DNA of 13,788 nt, taken from positions 1 to 13,788 of the forward strand of contig JAMCVO010000183.1 of assembly GCA_023475715.1 (NCBI GenBank), read 5' to 3'. Positions within the stretch are counted from its first letter, which is position 1; each line of letters opens with the position of its first letter. The notes under the pieces are model-generated. The model was not told the DNA's origin, ran no database searches, and was given only the letters and a program-made list of their open reading frames with translations. This document shows positions 13,352 to 13,788 of the stretch, piece by piece. Source of the stretch: Actinomycetota bacterium (GTDB lineage Bacteria > Actinomycetota > Humimicrobiia > Humimicrobiales > Humimicrobiaceae). The position numbers and the translations under genes were made by a program.

Positions 13352-13788
13352 TTACTCCACCGTAACACTCTTGGCAAGATTCCTTGGCTGGTCAACATTT
13401 CTGTTGTGATTCTTGGCTATATAATAAGCATATAATTGAAGAGGGATAACTTCCAGTATCCCGTACAATTCTTCTATTGTCCGGGGAATTTCAAAAATGT
13501 AATCTGAATATTCTTGTGTATTTTTATCACCCTCGGTTATTATTGAAAAAATTTGCGCCTTTCTTGCTTTAACTTCCAGCAGGTTGCTTCTCATTTTCTC
13601 ATAAACAAAATCCTGCGGAATTATCCCGACAACAACGGTTCTTGTATCAGTCAGAGCTATTGGTCCGTGTTTCATCTCTCCTGCAGGATATCCCTCGGCA
13701 TGTATATAGGAAATTTCTTTTAGTTTTAGAGCTCCTTCAAGAGATACGGGAAATCCATAAATTCTTCCCAGGAATAAAAAGCATGAGT
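13352..13788 (-). CDS. glmS: Glutamine-fructose-6-phosphate aminotransferase, C-terminal part
   Basis: Only the last 145 codons lie in the window; the gene continues beyond the right edge. This is the isomerase end of GlmS, which makes glucosamine-6-phosphate from fructose-6-phosphate and glutamine at the head of amino-sugar and peptidoglycan synthesis. The second SIS domain reads EGALKLKEISYIHAEGYPAG and then EMKHGPIAL, holding the family's catalytic Glu (KEIS) and His (KHGP). The extreme C-terminus, PRNLAKSVTVE, holds the conserved catalytic lysine, six residues from the end. A start at the internal ATG at 13675 would be wrong, because the frame stays open and homologous to the window edge. 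Whether a glmS ribozyme precedes the gene cannot be seen. Confidence 0.96.
   Translation of the reverse strand, partial: SCFLFLGRIYGFPVSLEGALKLKEISYIHAEGYPAGEMKHGPIALTDTRTVVVGIIPQDFVYEKMRSNLLEVKARKAQIFSIITEGDKNTQEYSDYIFEIPRTIEELYGILEVIPLQLYAYYIAKNHNRNVDQPRNLAKSVTVE
13355..13361 (-). promoter_or_regulatory. Ribosome binding site for acpS inside glmS
   Basis: GGTGGAG lies in the last codons of glmS, nine bases ahead of the GTG start of acpS. It supports the GTG rather than a later ATG, none of which would keep the D12 motif. Confidence 0.65.

Overview
The window is 13.8 kb of AT-rich bacterial DNA, and almost every gene lies on the minus strand. TTG, GTG and ATG starts are mixed. An iron-sulfur flavoprotein and a NapH-like ferredoxin membrane protein suggest an anaerobic or microaerobic, low-GC bacterium. 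The glmS-acpS-nnr-alr order is seen in Firmicutes and Actinomycetota-type genomes. The sequence alone does not settle the taxonomy.

The right part (about 8893-13788) is a compact housekeeping block read right to left: glmS (3' end only), acpS, nnr, a CBS-pair protein, alr and a flavoprotein. It supplies glucosamine-6-phosphate for the wall, activated acyl carrier protein for lipids, NAD(P)HX repair and D-alanine. It is less AT-rich by eye than the rest and has little space between genes.

The middle (7237-8740) holds a tandem pair of small PLDc_N-type membrane proteins and a ZIP-family metal transporter. The first of the pair is broken by one in-frame amber codon exactly where its intact neighbour has a tryptophan codon.

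The left part (about 800-7110) looks like accessory DNA. It has a DUF3800 protein with its own near-consensus promoter, a degenerate CPBP-like membrane protein followed by a membrane-anchored beta-lactamase-family serine hydrolase, a four-helix 4Fe-4S membrane protein, and a ribbon-helix-helix/PIN toxin-antitoxin pair with a palindromic operator over its -10 box. Remnants of plus-strand genes (a flavodoxin N-terminus, a membrane protein tail, an unidentified tail) lie between them. A 47-bp direct repeat at 1068 and 6087 brackets about 5 kb of this region. A plus-strand intrinsic terminator at 6201-6242 has no intact gene in front of it. The left edge cuts an aldo/keto reductase.

I saw no CRISPR array, tRNA, rRNA, transposase or integrase. 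No obviously new multi-gene system stands out. The best leads are the amber-interrupted paralog, the TA operator, the direct repeats around the accessory block, and the paired CPBP-like/serine hydrolase membrane proteins.
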